DNA of 64,000 nucleotides from an uncultured Oscillospiraceae bacterium (GCA_934659425.1 CAKUHU010000002.1:145897-209896), one strand, 5' to 3'. Numbered from the stretch's first letter, positions 45,412 through 53,545 are shown. A program made the numbers and translations. Notes: generated from the letters alone by a model not told the origin.

Positions 45412-46662
45412 ATGTACCAGAGAAGATTTCTCCCAAACGGTGTCCGACTGCTGACAGAGACGGTCCCCGGCGTGCGCTCTGCCGCCCTGGGCATTTGGGT
45501 GGGCGTGGGCTCCCGGCGGGAGACCGCCGCCGAAAGCGGCAGCGCCCATTTTATCGAGCATATGTCCTTCAAGGGAACTGCCCGGCGGTCGGCCGCCCAA
45601 CTGGCCCAGGAGATGGACGCCATCGGCGGCCAGCTCAATGCCTATACCACCAAGGAGGACACCGTCTACTACGCCTGGGTACTGGATACCCACCTGCGGC
45701 AGGCGGCCGATATCCTCTGTGACATGCTGTTTTGCTCCCAGTTCGATGAGTCTGATGTGAACATCGAGCGGGGGGTCATTTTGGAAGAGATAAACATGTA
45801 TGCTGACAATGCGGAGGACCTGTGTGCCGAACGGCTGGCGGCGGCGGTGTACCGCGGCTCTGCTTTGGCCCGGCCTATCCTGGGGCGGCGTGCTACCCTG
45901 AATAAGATGACGGGAGAGGGGCTGCGGAACTGGCAAAAGGCCCACTATGTACCCTCTGCGCTGGTGGTGACACTGGCGGGGAGCTTTACCCAGGCGGATG
46001 TGGACGACTTGACGGAGCGCTTTTCTGACCTCTCCGGCCCTCCCCTGCCGCCGGAAAAGCCAGCCGTCTATACCCCCGCCTTTACGGTAAAGCGGAGGGC
46101 CGCCGAACAAAACCACCTGACGCTGGCCTTCCCGGGGCTGCCCCTGGGAGATCCCCGGCGCTTTCCCCTTCAGCTTTTATCATCCATCTTGGGCGGCGGC
46201 ATGTCCTCCCGGCTGTGGCAGAAGGTGCGGGAGGAGAGTGGGCTTTGCTACTCGGTTTACACCTACGGCGCAGGACATGCGGACACCGGGCTCTTCGCCG
46301 TCTACGCCGCTACCGGTGCGGACACGGAGGCAGAGGCCCTGAAGACCATCGCCCGGGAGATTCGGCGGTTTACCGGCGAAGGGGTGACCCAGGAGGAGCT
46401 GGACCGCGCCCGGGAACAGTCTAAGGCCAACGTGCTCATGGGGCTGGAGTCCACCCAATCCCGGATGAGCGCCCTGGGTAACGGGGAGCTGCTGTCGGGA
46501 GAGGTGCTGTCCACCGAAGAGATCATTGCCGCCTATGACGCCGTCACCCCCCAGGAGATACAGGCTTTGGCGGCGGAGCTGCTGGATTTTGAAAAGATGT
46601 CCCTCTCCGCGGTGGGGCGAGTGGGCGCAGAGGAGAGATACCGGGAGCTGCTCTTGGGCTGA
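45412..46662 (+). CDS. M16 family zinc peptidase (processing peptidase type)
   Basis: The 416-residue product has the inverted zinc motif His46-Phe-Ile-Glu49-His50 and the distal Glu in Val-Ile-Leu-Glu-Glu-Ile-Asn-Met-Tyr, about 75 residues later. The C-terminal half carries Gly-Gly-Gly-Met-Ser-Ser-Arg-Leu-Trp-Gln-Lys-Val-Arg-Glu, the substrate-binding Arg/Tyr region. It resembles YmxG/PqqL-type cytoplasmic peptidases of about 410 residues. Its substrate is unknown. GAAAAGGAGCG lies before the ATG. It is monocistronic with its own promoter and terminator. Confidence 0.9.
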   Translation: MYQRRFLPNGVRLLTETVPGVRSAALGIWVGVGSRRETAAESGSAHFIEHMSFKGTARRSAAQLAQEMDAIGGQLNAYTTKEDTVYYAWVLDTHLRQAADILCDMLFCSQFDESDVNIERGVILEEINMYADNAEDLCAERLAAAVYRGSALARPILGRRATLNKMTGEGLRNWQKAHYVPSALVVTLAGSFTQADVDDLTERFSDLSGPPLPPEKPAVYTPAFTVKRRAAEQNHLTLAFPGLPLGDPRRFPLQLLSSILGGGMSSRLWQKVREESGLCYSVYTYGAGHADTGLFAVYAATGADTEAEALKTIAREIRRFTGEGVTQEELDRAREQSKANVLMGLESTQSRMSALGNGELLSGEVLSTEEIIAAYDAVTPQEIQALAAELLDFEKMSLSAVGRVGAEERYRELLLG

Positions 46663-46686
46663 CACAGGGACAGATGCAAAGAAAAT

Positions 46687-46722
46687 GGGGCGCTCCCGCA
46701 CAAAGGGAGCGCCCCGTTTTTT
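46687..46722. terminator. Bidirectional terminator after the M16 gene
   Basis: GGGGCGCTCCC and GGGAGCGCCCC are perfect arms followed by G-TTTTTT. On the minus strand the far arm is followed by ATTTTC, so it can also end the small gene at 46731-46865. Confidence 0.88.
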
Positions 46723-46730
46723 GCGGGGAC

Positions 46731-46865
46731 TTATGCCGCCTTGCTCATTTCCCGCAGTTCGCCCTGGGCCTCGCTCATGGAGTCGGCAGAGAAACAAAAC
46801 CGCCCGGCGGCATCGTACACCTCCACATGGCCCCGCACATATCTCAATTCAAACCGTTCCGTCAT
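46731..46865 (-). CDS. Small hypothetical protein (44 residues)
   Basis: A 44-codon frame begins with ATG (plus 46863-46865) behind AAAGGAGTGAGG about six bases upstream, and ends in TAA directly before the shared terminator. The peptide starts Met-Thr-Glu-Arg-Phe-Glu-Leu-Arg-Tyr-Val-Arg-Gly-His-Val-Glu-Val and has a Phe-Cys-Phe-Ser-Ala-Asp-Ser turn and a C-terminal charged helix. This looks like a small beta-alpha domain with no membrane segment. Good ribosome site, clean end and coding-like composition support it; no function is recognised. Confidence 0.65.
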   Translation of the reverse strand: MTERFELRYVRGHVEVYDAAGRFCFSADSMSEAQGELREMSKAA

Positions 46866-47308
46866 TTGGACCTCACTCCTTTCTGATGATGTCATTTTAT
46901 CAGAATAGGTGTCCTATAAAATGGACTATAAAAGGAGGGGGATTTGGGGCAGGGAAAAATTTTACGGTGCAATGATCCCAGAATAGGTGAAAGATCCGGA
47001 ATGTGAGGGAGGGGCCGATGATGGGAACGATCAAAAAATATGCGCTGTCGATCCGGTTGCTCGTGGCGTTCAAAAGCATCGCGGTGATTTCCTGACAGGG
47101 GAAAGGAAAGATGCTTTATCTGTTCAATTTCGGCTATATCGGTTGCTCCATCGTCCTGTCGGTTGCCGTCTGGGACAACAGGTCTTTTGCAAGTACGTAT
47201 GCCCTATCACTGTTTTTCTCAAGCTCAGCTGGGTACATCCTGCGTATAGAGTGCGCAAGGAGCTTGTCCGAAGGGGGCACTATCACTTTCTCCTTCGGGC
47301 AGAAAACA
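46866..47308. other. Spacer with a short direct repeat and weak reading frames
   Basis: CAGAATAGGTG occurs twice (46901-46911 and 46979-46989). A 26-codon frame follows GGGAGGGG near 47018, and a 70-codon frame at 47111-47323 follows GGGGAAAGGAAAG but runs into the metG terminator. Neither has family motifs. The region may hold remnants or a small peptide gene; I do not call one. Confidence 0.35.
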
Positions 47309-47340
47309 AACGGGAGCGGCTGATTTCAGCCGCTCCCGTT
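47309..47340. terminator. Terminator of metG (both directions possible)
   Basis: Fifteen-base arms AACGGGAGCGGCTGA and TCAGCCGCTCCCGTT are perfect. On the minus strand TTTGTTTTC follows, which suits metG ending at 47360. Confidence 0.88.
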
Positions 47341-47359
47341 GCTATTTCTGGTAAAACGC

Positions 47360-49327
47360 TCAGCACAGCTTAGCGCCGGCGGGGATGTCGTCATCCACGA
47401 TCATGAGGTGGAGCTTTTCCTCGCCGTGCTCGTGGTGGACGGCGGAGATCAGCATGCCGCAGCTCTCCAGCCCCATCATCTTCCGGGGAGGCAGGTTGAC
47501 GATGGCCACCAAGGTCTTGCCCACCAGTTCCTCCGGCTCATAGAATTTGTGGATGCCGGAGAGGATCTGCCGGTCGGTGCCGGTGCCGTCATCCAGGGTG
47601 AAGCGCAGGAGCTTTTCGCTCTTCTTTACCGCCTCGCAGGCCTTTACCTTTACCACCCGGAAATCGGACTTGCAGAAGGTGTCAAAGTCCACCTGCTCGG
47701 TGAGCTGGGGTTCCACCTCCACAGCGGGCAGGGCGGCCTTCTTTGTGGCCTCCTCCATGGCGGCCAGGGCCTCCAGTTCCTTGTCCAGGTTGATCCGGGG
47801 GAACAGGTTCTCCCCCCGCTGCACCGTCACGGTGGAGGACAGATGGCCCCAGTCCTGGGCGCTTTCCCAGGTGCGGCAGCCGGAACAGGCGCCGATCTGG
47901 GCAAAGATTTTTTCCGCCGTGTCCGGCATGAAGGGGGTCAGCAGGACGGCGGAGAGGCGGATGGCCTCCAAGAGGTTATACATGACCCGGGCCAGCCGGG
48001 GGCCGTTGGCGGCCATGTCCTTGGCCAGGGTCCAGGGGGTGTTTTCGTCGATATACTTGTTGGCCCGCCCGATGACCTGGAATACCTCGGCCAGGGCGTC
48101 CTGGAACTGATATTTTTCCATGGCGGCCTCATAGCGGCCCCGGAGGCCGGAGGCCAGGGCAATGAGCTCGGCGTCCTTCTCTTTGTCCTCGGCCTGTTCA
48201 GCGGGCAGGGTGCTGCCAAAATACTTATCCACCATAGTGATGGTGCGGCTGAGCAGATTACCAAGGTCGTTGGCCAAATCGGTGTTGATGGTCTGGATCA
48301 GCAGTTCATTGGAGAAGTTGCCGTCAGAGCCGAAGGGGAAGGTCCGCAGCAGGAAGAAGCGAAGGGCGTCTACGCCGAAGCGCTCTGCCAGTACATAGGG
48401 ATCTACCACGTTACCCTTGGATTTGCTCATCTTACCGCCGTCCAGCAGCAGCCAGCCGTGACCATAGACCTTCTTGGGCAGGGGCAGATTCATGCTCATG
48501 AGCATGGCGGGCCAGATGATGGAGTGGAAACGGACGATCTCCTTACCCACAAAGTGGACGTCGGCGGGCCAGAACTTCTCCAGATCGTGGTGCTCGTCAT
48601 TCATAAAGCCCAGGGCGGTCATGTAGTTGAAAAGGGCGTCGATCCACACATAGACCACATGGCCCGGGTCAAAGTCCACCGGCACGCCCCAGGTGAAAGA
48701 GGTCCGGGAGACGCACAGGTCCTCCAGGCCGGGTTTGATGAAGTTGTTCACCATCTCATGGACCCGGCTGCGGGGCTCCAGAAAGTCGGTGTTTTCCAAC
48801 AGGTCCTGGACCCGGTCGGCATACTTGCTCAGGCGGAAGAAGTAGGCCTCCTCCTCGGCGTCCTGGACCTCCCGGCCGCAGTCGGGGCACTTGCCGTCCT
48901 TGAGCTGGCTCTCCGTCCAAAAGGACTCGCAGGGCTTACAGTACTTGCCGGTGTATTTGCCCTTATAGATGTCCCCGTTCTCGTACATCTTCTTGAAGAT
49001 CTTCTGCACAGCGGCGACGTGATAGCCGTCGGTGGTGCGGATAAAGCGGTCGTTGGAGATGTTCATCAGCTTCCACAGGTCGCGCACGCCCCGGGGACCA
49101 TCTACAATGCGGTCGACAAACTCCTGGGGGGCAATGCCAGCCTCCTTGGCCTTATCCTCGATCTTTTGGCCGTGCTCGTCGGTGCCGGTAAGGAACATGA
49201 CATCAAAACCTTGAAGCCGCTTATAGCGGGCCATAGTGTCAGTGGCCACCGTGCAGTAAGTGTGGCCAATGTGAAGTTTGTCCGAGGGATAGTAGATAGG
49301 AGTGGTAATATAGAATTTTTCAGGCAT
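47360..49327 (-). CDS. metG: Methionyl-tRNA synthetase
   Basis: The product (about 655 residues) charges tRNA-Met. It has the class I signature His-Ile-Gly-His (19-22), a zinc knuckle Cys-x2-Cys ... Cys-x2-Cys near residues 128-150, and Lys-Met-Ser-Lys-Ser near residue 300. An anticodon-binding helical domain follows, and the C-terminal Trbp111-like tRNA-binding domain begins at Val-Asp-Phe-Asp-Thr-Phe. ATG 49327 is chosen because GGAGG lies nine bases upstream and the protein then starts at the usual position. The gene overlaps the end of the preceding membrane-protein gene by eight bases, so the two are coupled. Confidence 0.95.
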   Translation of the reverse strand: MPEKFYITTPIYYPSDKLHIGHTYCTVATDTMARYKRLQGFDVMFLTGTDEHGQKIEDKAKEAGIAPQEFVDRIVDGPRGVRDLWKLMNISNDRFIRTTDGYHVAAVQKIFKKMYENGDIYKGKYTGKYCKPCESFWTESQLKDGKCPDCGREVQDAEEEAYFFRLSKYADRVQDLLENTDFLEPRSRVHEMVNNFIKPGLEDLCVSRTSFTWGVPVDFDPGHVVYVWIDALFNYMTALGFMNDEHHDLEKFWPADVHFVGKEIVRFHSIIWPAMLMSMNLPLPKKVYGHGWLLLDGGKMSKSKGNVVDPYVLAERFGVDALRFFLLRTFPFGSDGNFSNELLIQTINTDLANDLGNLLSRTITMVDKYFGSTLPAEQAEDKEKDAELIALASGLRGRYEAAMEKYQFQDALAEVFQVIGRANKYIDENTPWTLAKDMAANGPRLARVMYNLLEAIRLSAVLLTPFMPDTAEKIFAQIGACSGCRTWESAQDWGHLSSTVTVQRGENLFPRINLDKELEALAAMEEATKKAALPAVEVEPQLTEQVDFDTFCKSDFRVVKVKACEAVKKSEKLLRFTLDDGTGTDRQILSGIHKFYEPEELVGKTLVAIVNLPPRKMMGLESCGMLISAVHHEHGEEKLHLMIVDDDIPAGAKLC

Positions 49328-50165
49328 GATCGTTGGCCTCCGTTTCAACTTCAGCCGGGGTGCCCCCGGCGGGATGCTGTTCTAAAAGCAGGGCGGCGTG
49401 GGCCGTGAGGAAGAGGACGGCAAAGCCGTAGCGGAGCAGATCCGCTGCGGAGTGATGATCGGCCAAGGTTACCAAGGAGAAATAGACCCCCATCAGACAA
49501 AACACCGCCGTCCGCCGGGGCTTTCCGGTTTGGAAGGAATACCCGGCGATAAAATAGAGTCCCATCAGGCTAAAGACAATAGCAAAAACCTCATAGAGGT
49601 AATCCAGAATCACCGGATCTGCGGCCCGGACCTGGTAGTCAGAAATGAGCCATACGCAAAAGAGCAGGCACAGTTCCAAAAGAGGCAGGCTCTCCTTGCC
49701 CTTATCTAAGCCGTGGTAAAGGTTGCGGGACCAAGTCAAGACACAGGGCAGACCGAGCAGACAGAGAAAAATGCGAAGAGGAGGCAGAGCCGCGGCAGCC
49801 ACCCGGCCGCCCCAAGTATCGGCAGATATGGAGTTATGGTAGACCACGGATAGGTTGATGACCTCCATCCCGGCGCTGAGCAGCAGGAGAAAGGCGGAGA
49901 GGATGGCGGCGGTAAGGTAGAGGGTATTTCTCTTGGCATCAAAGGCCTGATCCCAGGACAGGCGCTCTTTGTTTTGCCAGCACAGGGCGATGAAGGAGCC
50001 CACTATGAGGGCCGACCATATCAGTAGAACTATAGCGGAGGGGGCGCCGGGAATGGCCAGGCCGGTGTCCGGCTCGAAGCCGGCGGAGAGCTGCCATTTC
50101 CGAAGGACAAAGCCCGCCAGTCCGCCTAAAATGGCTATGGTGGGAAGGAGAATATTTTTTCGCAT
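49320..50165 (-). CDS. Conserved membrane protein of unknown function
   Basis: The product (about 281 residues) has about eight hydrophobic helices separated by short loops and an acidic C-terminal tail after Gly-Gly-Thr-Pro-Ala-Glu-Val-Glu. No family motif is recognised. ATG 50165 is preferred: AGAGGGG lies about 12 bases upstream, whereas the ATG at 50186 has none. It is the first gene of a unit with metG, behind a good promoter, which places a housekeeping gene under the control of a gene of unknown role. Confidence 0.7.
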   Translation of the reverse strand: MRKNILLPTIAILGGLAGFVLRKWQLSAGFEPDTGLAIPGAPSAIVLLIWSALIVGSFIALCWQNKERLSWDQAFDAKRNTLYLTAAILSAFLLLLSAGMEVINLSVVYHNSISADTWGGRVAAAALPPLRIFLCLLGLPCVLTWSRNLYHGLDKGKESLPLLELCLLFCVWLISDYQVRAADPVILDYLYEVFAIVFSLMGLYFIAGYSFQTGKPRRTAVFCLMGVYFSLVTLADHHSAADLLRYGFAVLFLTAHAALLLEQHPAGGTPAEVETEANDHA

Positions 50166-50205
50166 CAGCGTCAAGTCCCCTCTCATTGAGGTTTCGTAAT
50201 AATGT

Positions 50206-50234
50206 AGTATAGCACGATTGGAGGGATTTGAAAA
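50206..50234 (-). promoter_or_regulatory. Promoter of the membrane protein-metG unit
   Basis: On the minus strand TTTTCA (plus 50229-50234) and TATACT (plus 50206-50211) are 17 bases apart, with TGC giving an extended -10. Confidence 0.72.
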
Positions 50235-50280
50235 GGGGGGGATTTTTCTCGTCCCGTTTCGCCTTTTTAAAAATTAGGGG

Positions 50281-50310
50281 GGCCATCTTTTCCGTGCGGA
50301 AAAGATGGCC
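50281..50310. terminator. Hairpin between the metG promoter and the broken XRE gene
   Basis: GGCCATCTTTTCCG and CGGAAAAGATGGCC are perfect 14-base arms with a two-base loop. A-rich sequence on the right gives a U-run only on the minus strand side of a later transcript. It may terminate transcripts coming from the right. Confidence 0.6.
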
Positions 50311-50322
50311 CTCGGAAAAAAG

Positions 50323-50515
50323 TTAAGAATCCGTCCGCCCCATCAGGTAATCCAAAGTCACGTCAAAAAAGTCAGCCAGAGCAATCAGATATTGAATGGA
50401 TGGTTCCCTATCTTCGCCTTCATATGCTTGATAGGAACGGCCCCGTATCCCCAGGCGATCCGCATATTCCTTTTGCTTTGCGGACTTCTCGCAATCTGAT
50501 ATGAAATGGTGTCAT
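50323..50515 (-). pseudogene. Frameshifted XRE-family helix-turn-helix regulator
   Basis: On the minus strand a start at 50515 reads Met-Thr-Pro-Phe-His-Ile-Arg-Leu-Arg-Glu-Val-Arg-Lys-Ala-Lys-Gly and then soon stops. The neighbouring frame continues with Lys-Glu-Tyr-Ala-Asp-Arg-Leu-Gly-Ile, Ser-Tyr-Gln-Ala-Tyr-Glu and Phe-Asp-Val-Thr-Leu-Asp-Tyr-Leu-Met-Gly-Arg-Thr-Asp, the classic end of XRE regulators. A small deletion in the first helix region explains the shift. The gene therefore looks inactive. It faces away from the DUF6809-like remnant. Confidence 0.75.
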
Positions 50516-50556
50516 TTTTATAATGCGCTCATATCGAGCATATTGGAGTGATTACT

Positions 50557-50849
50557 GTGGACCGCATTTTAGAGTTCCTGGAGAAAACGACTAAACCAGA
50601 GATTTAGGCCCGGAATACTTCGCCCTGCTCCAAAAGTTAGGTCCTTTGAACGACATTTTTCAAAAGGCCACCTCTATAAAACTGATGGATCAATGTTTTT
50701 TCGCCAACACAGATATAACGGAGTTTGAGCGCCGGGAGGGCTTCGCACGGGGCTTCCGCCTGGGGGCGGAGATGATGCTGGCTGTCCTCACCCTTACTGC
50801 TTTGTCTGACGCTCCAAATACTCATCATAGGTCATGGGGATGTCGATGA
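50557..50849 (+). pseudogene. Frameshifted DUF6809-like gene
   Basis: GTG 50557 behind GGAGTGA reads Met-Asp-Arg-Ile-Leu-Glu-Phe-Leu-Glu-Lys and stops after 16 codons. A second frame from about 50609 continues with Pro-Glu-Tyr-Phe-Ala-Leu-Leu-Gln-Lys-Leu and ends with Phe-Ala-Arg-Gly-Phe-Arg-Leu-Gly-Ala-Glu-Met-Met. Together they match the layout of small DUF6809 proteins (N-terminal Met-Asp-x-Ile-Leu; C-terminal Phe-x2-Gly-Phe-Arg-Leu-Gly). The remnant runs into the 3' end of the opposite ABC-F gene. Family assignment is by memory of this pattern. Confidence 0.6.
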
Positions 50850-52389
50850 GCTTTCCGTCTGGGGTGAAGTCGAAGATCCGGTTGGCCACAGTCTGCACCA
50901 GCTGGTGGTCATGGCAGGAGAAGAGCACGTTACACTTCACCGCCTCCAGCCCGTTGTTGACGGCGGCGATGGACTCCAGATCCAGGTGGTTGGTGGGCTG
51001 ATCCAGCAGCAGTACGTTGGCCCCGGAGAGCATCATCCTGGAGAGCATGCACCGCACCTTCTCTCCGCCGGAGAGCACTTTCACCGGCTTATACACGTCA
51101 TCGCCGGAAAAAAGCATCCGGCCCAAAAAGCCCCGGAGATAGGCCTCATGGGGGTCGGAGGAGAACTGGCGCAGCCACTCCACCAAGTTGTCCTCGCAGC
51201 CCTCAAAGAACTGGGTGTTGTCCTTGGGGAAATAGGAGAAGGTGGCCGTCTGGCCCCACTTCACGGTGCCTTCGTCGGGCTCCCACTCTCCGGTCAGGAT
51301 CTTGAATAGGGCAGTGTGGGCATTCTCATTGTCGCCCACAAAGGCGATCTTGTCCCCGTGGTTTACCATAAAGCTAACCTTATCCAGCAGCTTGACCCCG
51401 TCCACCGTCTTGCTGACGTCGGTAACGAAGAGGATGTCCTTGCCCACCTCCCGGTCGGGAGAGAAGGACACCCAGGGGTAGCGGCGGGAGGAGGCGGGGA
51501 TCTCCTCCAAGGTGATTTTCTCCAGCAGCTTGCGCCGGGCGGTGGCCTGCTTGGACTTAGACTTGTTGGCCGAGAAGCGGGAGATGAACTCCTTGAGTTC
51601 CTGGGCCTTCTCCTCGTTGCGCTTGTTTTGGTTCTTCATCAAATTCTGCATGAGCTGGGAGGCGTCATACCAGAAATCATAGTTGCCCACGTAGAGCTTG
51701 ACCTTGTTGTAGTCGATGTCCACGATGTGGGTGCAGATGGTGTTCAAAAAGTGCCGGTCGTGGCTGACCACGATGACGGTGCCCTCAAAGTCCAGCAGGA
51801 AATCCTCCAGCCAGTTGGTGGCGGCGATGTCCAGGTTGTTGGTGGGCTCGTCCATCATGAGGATGTCGGGATTGCCGAAGAGGGCCTGGGCCAGCAGTAC
51901 CTTTACCTTCAGCCGGCCGTCCACGTTTTCCATCACATCGCCATGCATGGACACGGGGATGCCAAGCCCCTGGAGGATGCGGGAGGCGTCCGACTCCGAC
52001 TCGTAGCCCCCCAGTTCGGCGTATTCGGCCTGGAGCTCGGCGGCCCGGATGCCGTCTTCGTCGGTGAAGTCCTCCTTTTCATAGAGGGCGTTCATCTCTT
52101 TGCCGATGTCATAGAGGTGCTGGTTGCCCATGAGCACCGTATCCATGACGGTGTAGGCGTTATACTGGTTCTGATCCTGCTTGAGGACGGACATACGGGT
52201 GTTGGGAAGGACAGATACCTCGCCGGAGGTAGGCTCCAGCTGGCCGGACAGGATCTTCAAAAAAGTGGACTTTCCCGCGCCGTTGGCACCGATGATGCCG
52301 TAGCAGTTGCCCTTGACGAACTGCAGATCCACGTGGGAAAAGAGGGGGGTGCCGGAGTAGTTGAGGGACAGGTCGGAAACGGTGATCAT
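50794..52389 (-). CDS. ABC-F family ATPase (YbiT/EttA-like) with one degenerate ATP site
   Basis: The 531-residue product has two ABC domains and the charged linker of ABC-F translation factors (about 245-300). Domain 1 has Walker A Gly-Ala-Asn-Gly-Ala-Gly-Lys-Ser (34-41) and Walker B Asp180-Glu181, but its signature is Val-Asp-Gly-Arg-Leu (156-160). Domain 2 has signature Leu-Ser-Gly-Gly-Glu (439-443), but Walker A is Gly-Asp-Asn-Glu-Asn-Ala-His-Thr (352-359) and Walker B is Asp463-Gln464. Thus the composite site using Walker A1, Walker B1 and signature 2 is intact and the other is lost. ABC-F proteins act at the ribosomal E site; a resistance role is not implied. No membrane domain exists. 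Confidence 0.88.
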   Translation of the reverse strand: MITVSDLSLNYSGTPLFSHVDLQFVKGNCYGIIGANGAGKSTFLKILSGQLEPTSGEVSVLPNTRMSVLKQDQNQYNAYTVMDTVLMGNQHLYDIGKEMNALYEKEDFTDEDGIRAAELQAEYAELGGYESESDASRILQGLGIPVSMHGDVMENVDGRLKVKVLLAQALFGNPDILMMDEPTNNLDIAATNWLEDFLLDFEGTVIVVSHDRHFLNTICTHIVDIDYNKVKLYVGNYDFWYDASQLMQNLMKNQNKRNEEKAQELKEFISRFSANKSKSKQATARRKLLEKITLEEIPASSRRYPWVSFSPDREVGKDILFVTDVSKTVDGVKLLDKVSFMVNHGDKIAFVGDNENAHTALFKILTGEWEPDEGTVKWGQTATFSYFPKDNTQFFEGCEDNLVEWLRQFSSDPHEAYLRGFLGRMLFSGDDVYKPVKVLSGGEKVRCMLSRMMLSGANVLLLDQPTNHLDLESIAAVNNGLEAVKCNVLFSCHDHQLVQTVANRIFDFTPDGKLIDIPMTYDEYLERQTKQ

Positions 52390-52559
52390 AGAAGAACTCC
52401 TTGCTTTATCAGTTTAACCCCAATAGTATATCATATTTTGGCAACAAAACAAGGGCAGGCGGGGAGAAAAAGTCCCGAAAAAGGGCGCGATTCAGGGGAA
52501 ATGCCCGGCACAGGCGGGCCTGCGCCGGGCGAAAAGAGGGGCGCTGGATGTCCTCCCGC

Positions 52560-52589
52560 TTGCCAGGGGTGCCGGGGCAGTGATATACT
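52560..52589 (+). promoter_or_regulatory. Promoter of the rlmA-like gene
   Basis: TTGCCA (52560-52565) and TATACT (52584-52589) are 18 bases apart with TGA before the -10 element. The start codon is 22 bases further. Confidence 0.6.
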
Positions 52590-52611
52590 GAGAAAAAAGG
52601 AGGCGGAGCGT

Positions 52612-53430
52612 GTGGAAAGTCTGTTTTGCTGTCCCATCTGCGGCGGTGCGCTGGAGCGGGAGGGAGGGCGGTATGCCTGTCCGAAGGGCCACAGCTTCGA
52701 TGTGGCCCGGGAGGGATATGTGAACCTCCTCCCCGCCAACCGCCAGCACTCCAAGGCGCCGGGGGACAACAAGGCCATGGCTGCCGCCCGGACCCGGTTT
52801 TTAGACGGCGGCTGGTATGCCCCCCTCCGGGATTGCCTGTGTATGCTGAGCGGGGAGCTCGCCCCGGAGGGGGCTGCCGCTTTGGATGCCGGCTGCGGGG
52901 AGGGGTGGTATACAGCGGCCCTGACCCAGGTCCTCTCCGATAAAGGCGGGCGCTTGGCCGGGGTGGACCTCTCCAAGCCGGCGGTGAAAAAGGCCGCCCG
53001 CCGATGCCCAGGGGCGGAGATCGCTGTGGCATCTGTCTACCGCCTGCCCTTGGCGGACAGCTCGGTGGATCTGCTCCTTAACTGTTTCTCACCTTTGGCG
53101 GCAAAGGAATTTTACAGAGTGTTGAAACTGGGTGGAAAATTCCTCTACGTAGTCCCCGGCCCCCGGCACCTCTGGGAGCTGAAGGAGATCCTTTACGATT
53201 CGCCCTATGAAAACGAGGAAAAGGCGGAGGAGTATGAGGGGCTTGCCCTTCGCTCGGTGACTGCAGTGGAGACCTCCTTTACCCTCACTGCGCCAGAGGA
53301 CATCCAGGCCCTTTTCCACATGACTCCCTATACTTGGAAAACCCCTAAGATGGGGCAGGAGCGTCTGGCGGCGGTGGATACCCTCTCCGTCACCGCCCAG
53401 TTCCGGGTCCATGTGTTCCAGAGGATCTGA
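52612..53430 (+). CDS. rlmA: RlmA-like 23S rRNA (guanine-N1) methyltransferase
   Basis: The product (about 272 residues) starts with the zinc site Cys7-x2-Cys10 ... Cys23-x3-His27, typical of RlmA enzymes. The segment Asp-Val-Ala-Arg-Glu-Gly-Tyr-Val-Asn-Leu-Leu follows, and then a SAM-binding motif Leu-Asp-Ala-Gly-Cys-Gly-Glu-Gly-Trp-Tyr near residue 88. RlmA methylates G745 (RlmA-I) or G748 (RlmA-II) in helix 35. Which one cannot be decided, though RlmA-II is the Gram-positive form and affects tylosin response. GTG 52612 is used because AAGGAGG lies seven bases upstream; a very long upstream frame is not coding. Confidence 0.87.
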   Translation: MESLFCCPICGGALEREGGRYACPKGHSFDVAREGYVNLLPANRQHSKAPGDNKAMAAARTRFLDGGWYAPLRDCLCMLSGELAPEGAAALDAGCGEGWYTAALTQVLSDKGGRLAGVDLSKPAVKKAARRCPGAEIAVASVYRLPLADSSVDLLLNCFSPLAAKEFYRVLKLGGKFLYVVPGPRHLWELKEILYDSPYENEEKAEEYEGLALRSVTAVETSFTLTAPEDIQALFHMTPYTWKTPKMGQERLAAVDTLSVTAQFRVHVFQRI

Positions 53431-53482
53431 GCGGAGGGGGCACCCGCCGTTTGCCCGAGAAGACGCTCGCGGTATTTTGGGA

Positions 53483-53538
53483 TTGACAAAACCCTCCTAC
53501 AGCTGTAGTATGTATGCAGATACTACAATTGTAGGAGG
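53483..53538 (+). promoter_or_regulatory. blaI promoter overlapped by two BlaI-type operators
   Basis: TTGACA (53483-53488) and TAGTAT (53506-53511) are 17 bases apart. Two 12-base palindromes, CTACAGCTGTAG (53497-53508) and CTACAATTGTAG (53523-53534), match the TACA-N2-TGTA core of BlaI/MecI operators. Their centres are 26 bases apart. The flanks make one large inverted repeat (19-base arms, two mismatches). One operator overlaps the -10 region, so autorepression is very likely. Confidence 0.85.
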
Positions 53539-53545
53539 GTTTGCC

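Noticed and set aside
47111-47323. 70-residue plus-strand protein between 47111 and 47323
   Set aside because: A ribosome-site-like stretch exists, but the frame ends inside the metG terminator and has no recognisable domain; evidence is too weak to call a gene.
47339-49408. 689-codon plus-strand frame opposite metG
   Set aside because: The opposite strand encodes a complete methionyl-tRNA synthetase; the plus frame is its shadow.
50221-50310. CRISPR or other repeat array
   Set aside because: Only isolated inverted repeats occur; no regularly spaced direct repeats are seen here or elsewhere in the window, and no cas genes.
51316-52611. Very long open frame on the plus strand opposite the ABC-F gene
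   Set aside because: It is the reverse-strand shadow of the GC-rich ABC-F gene; only the part from 52612, behind a ribosome site and with zinc and SAM motifs, is coding.
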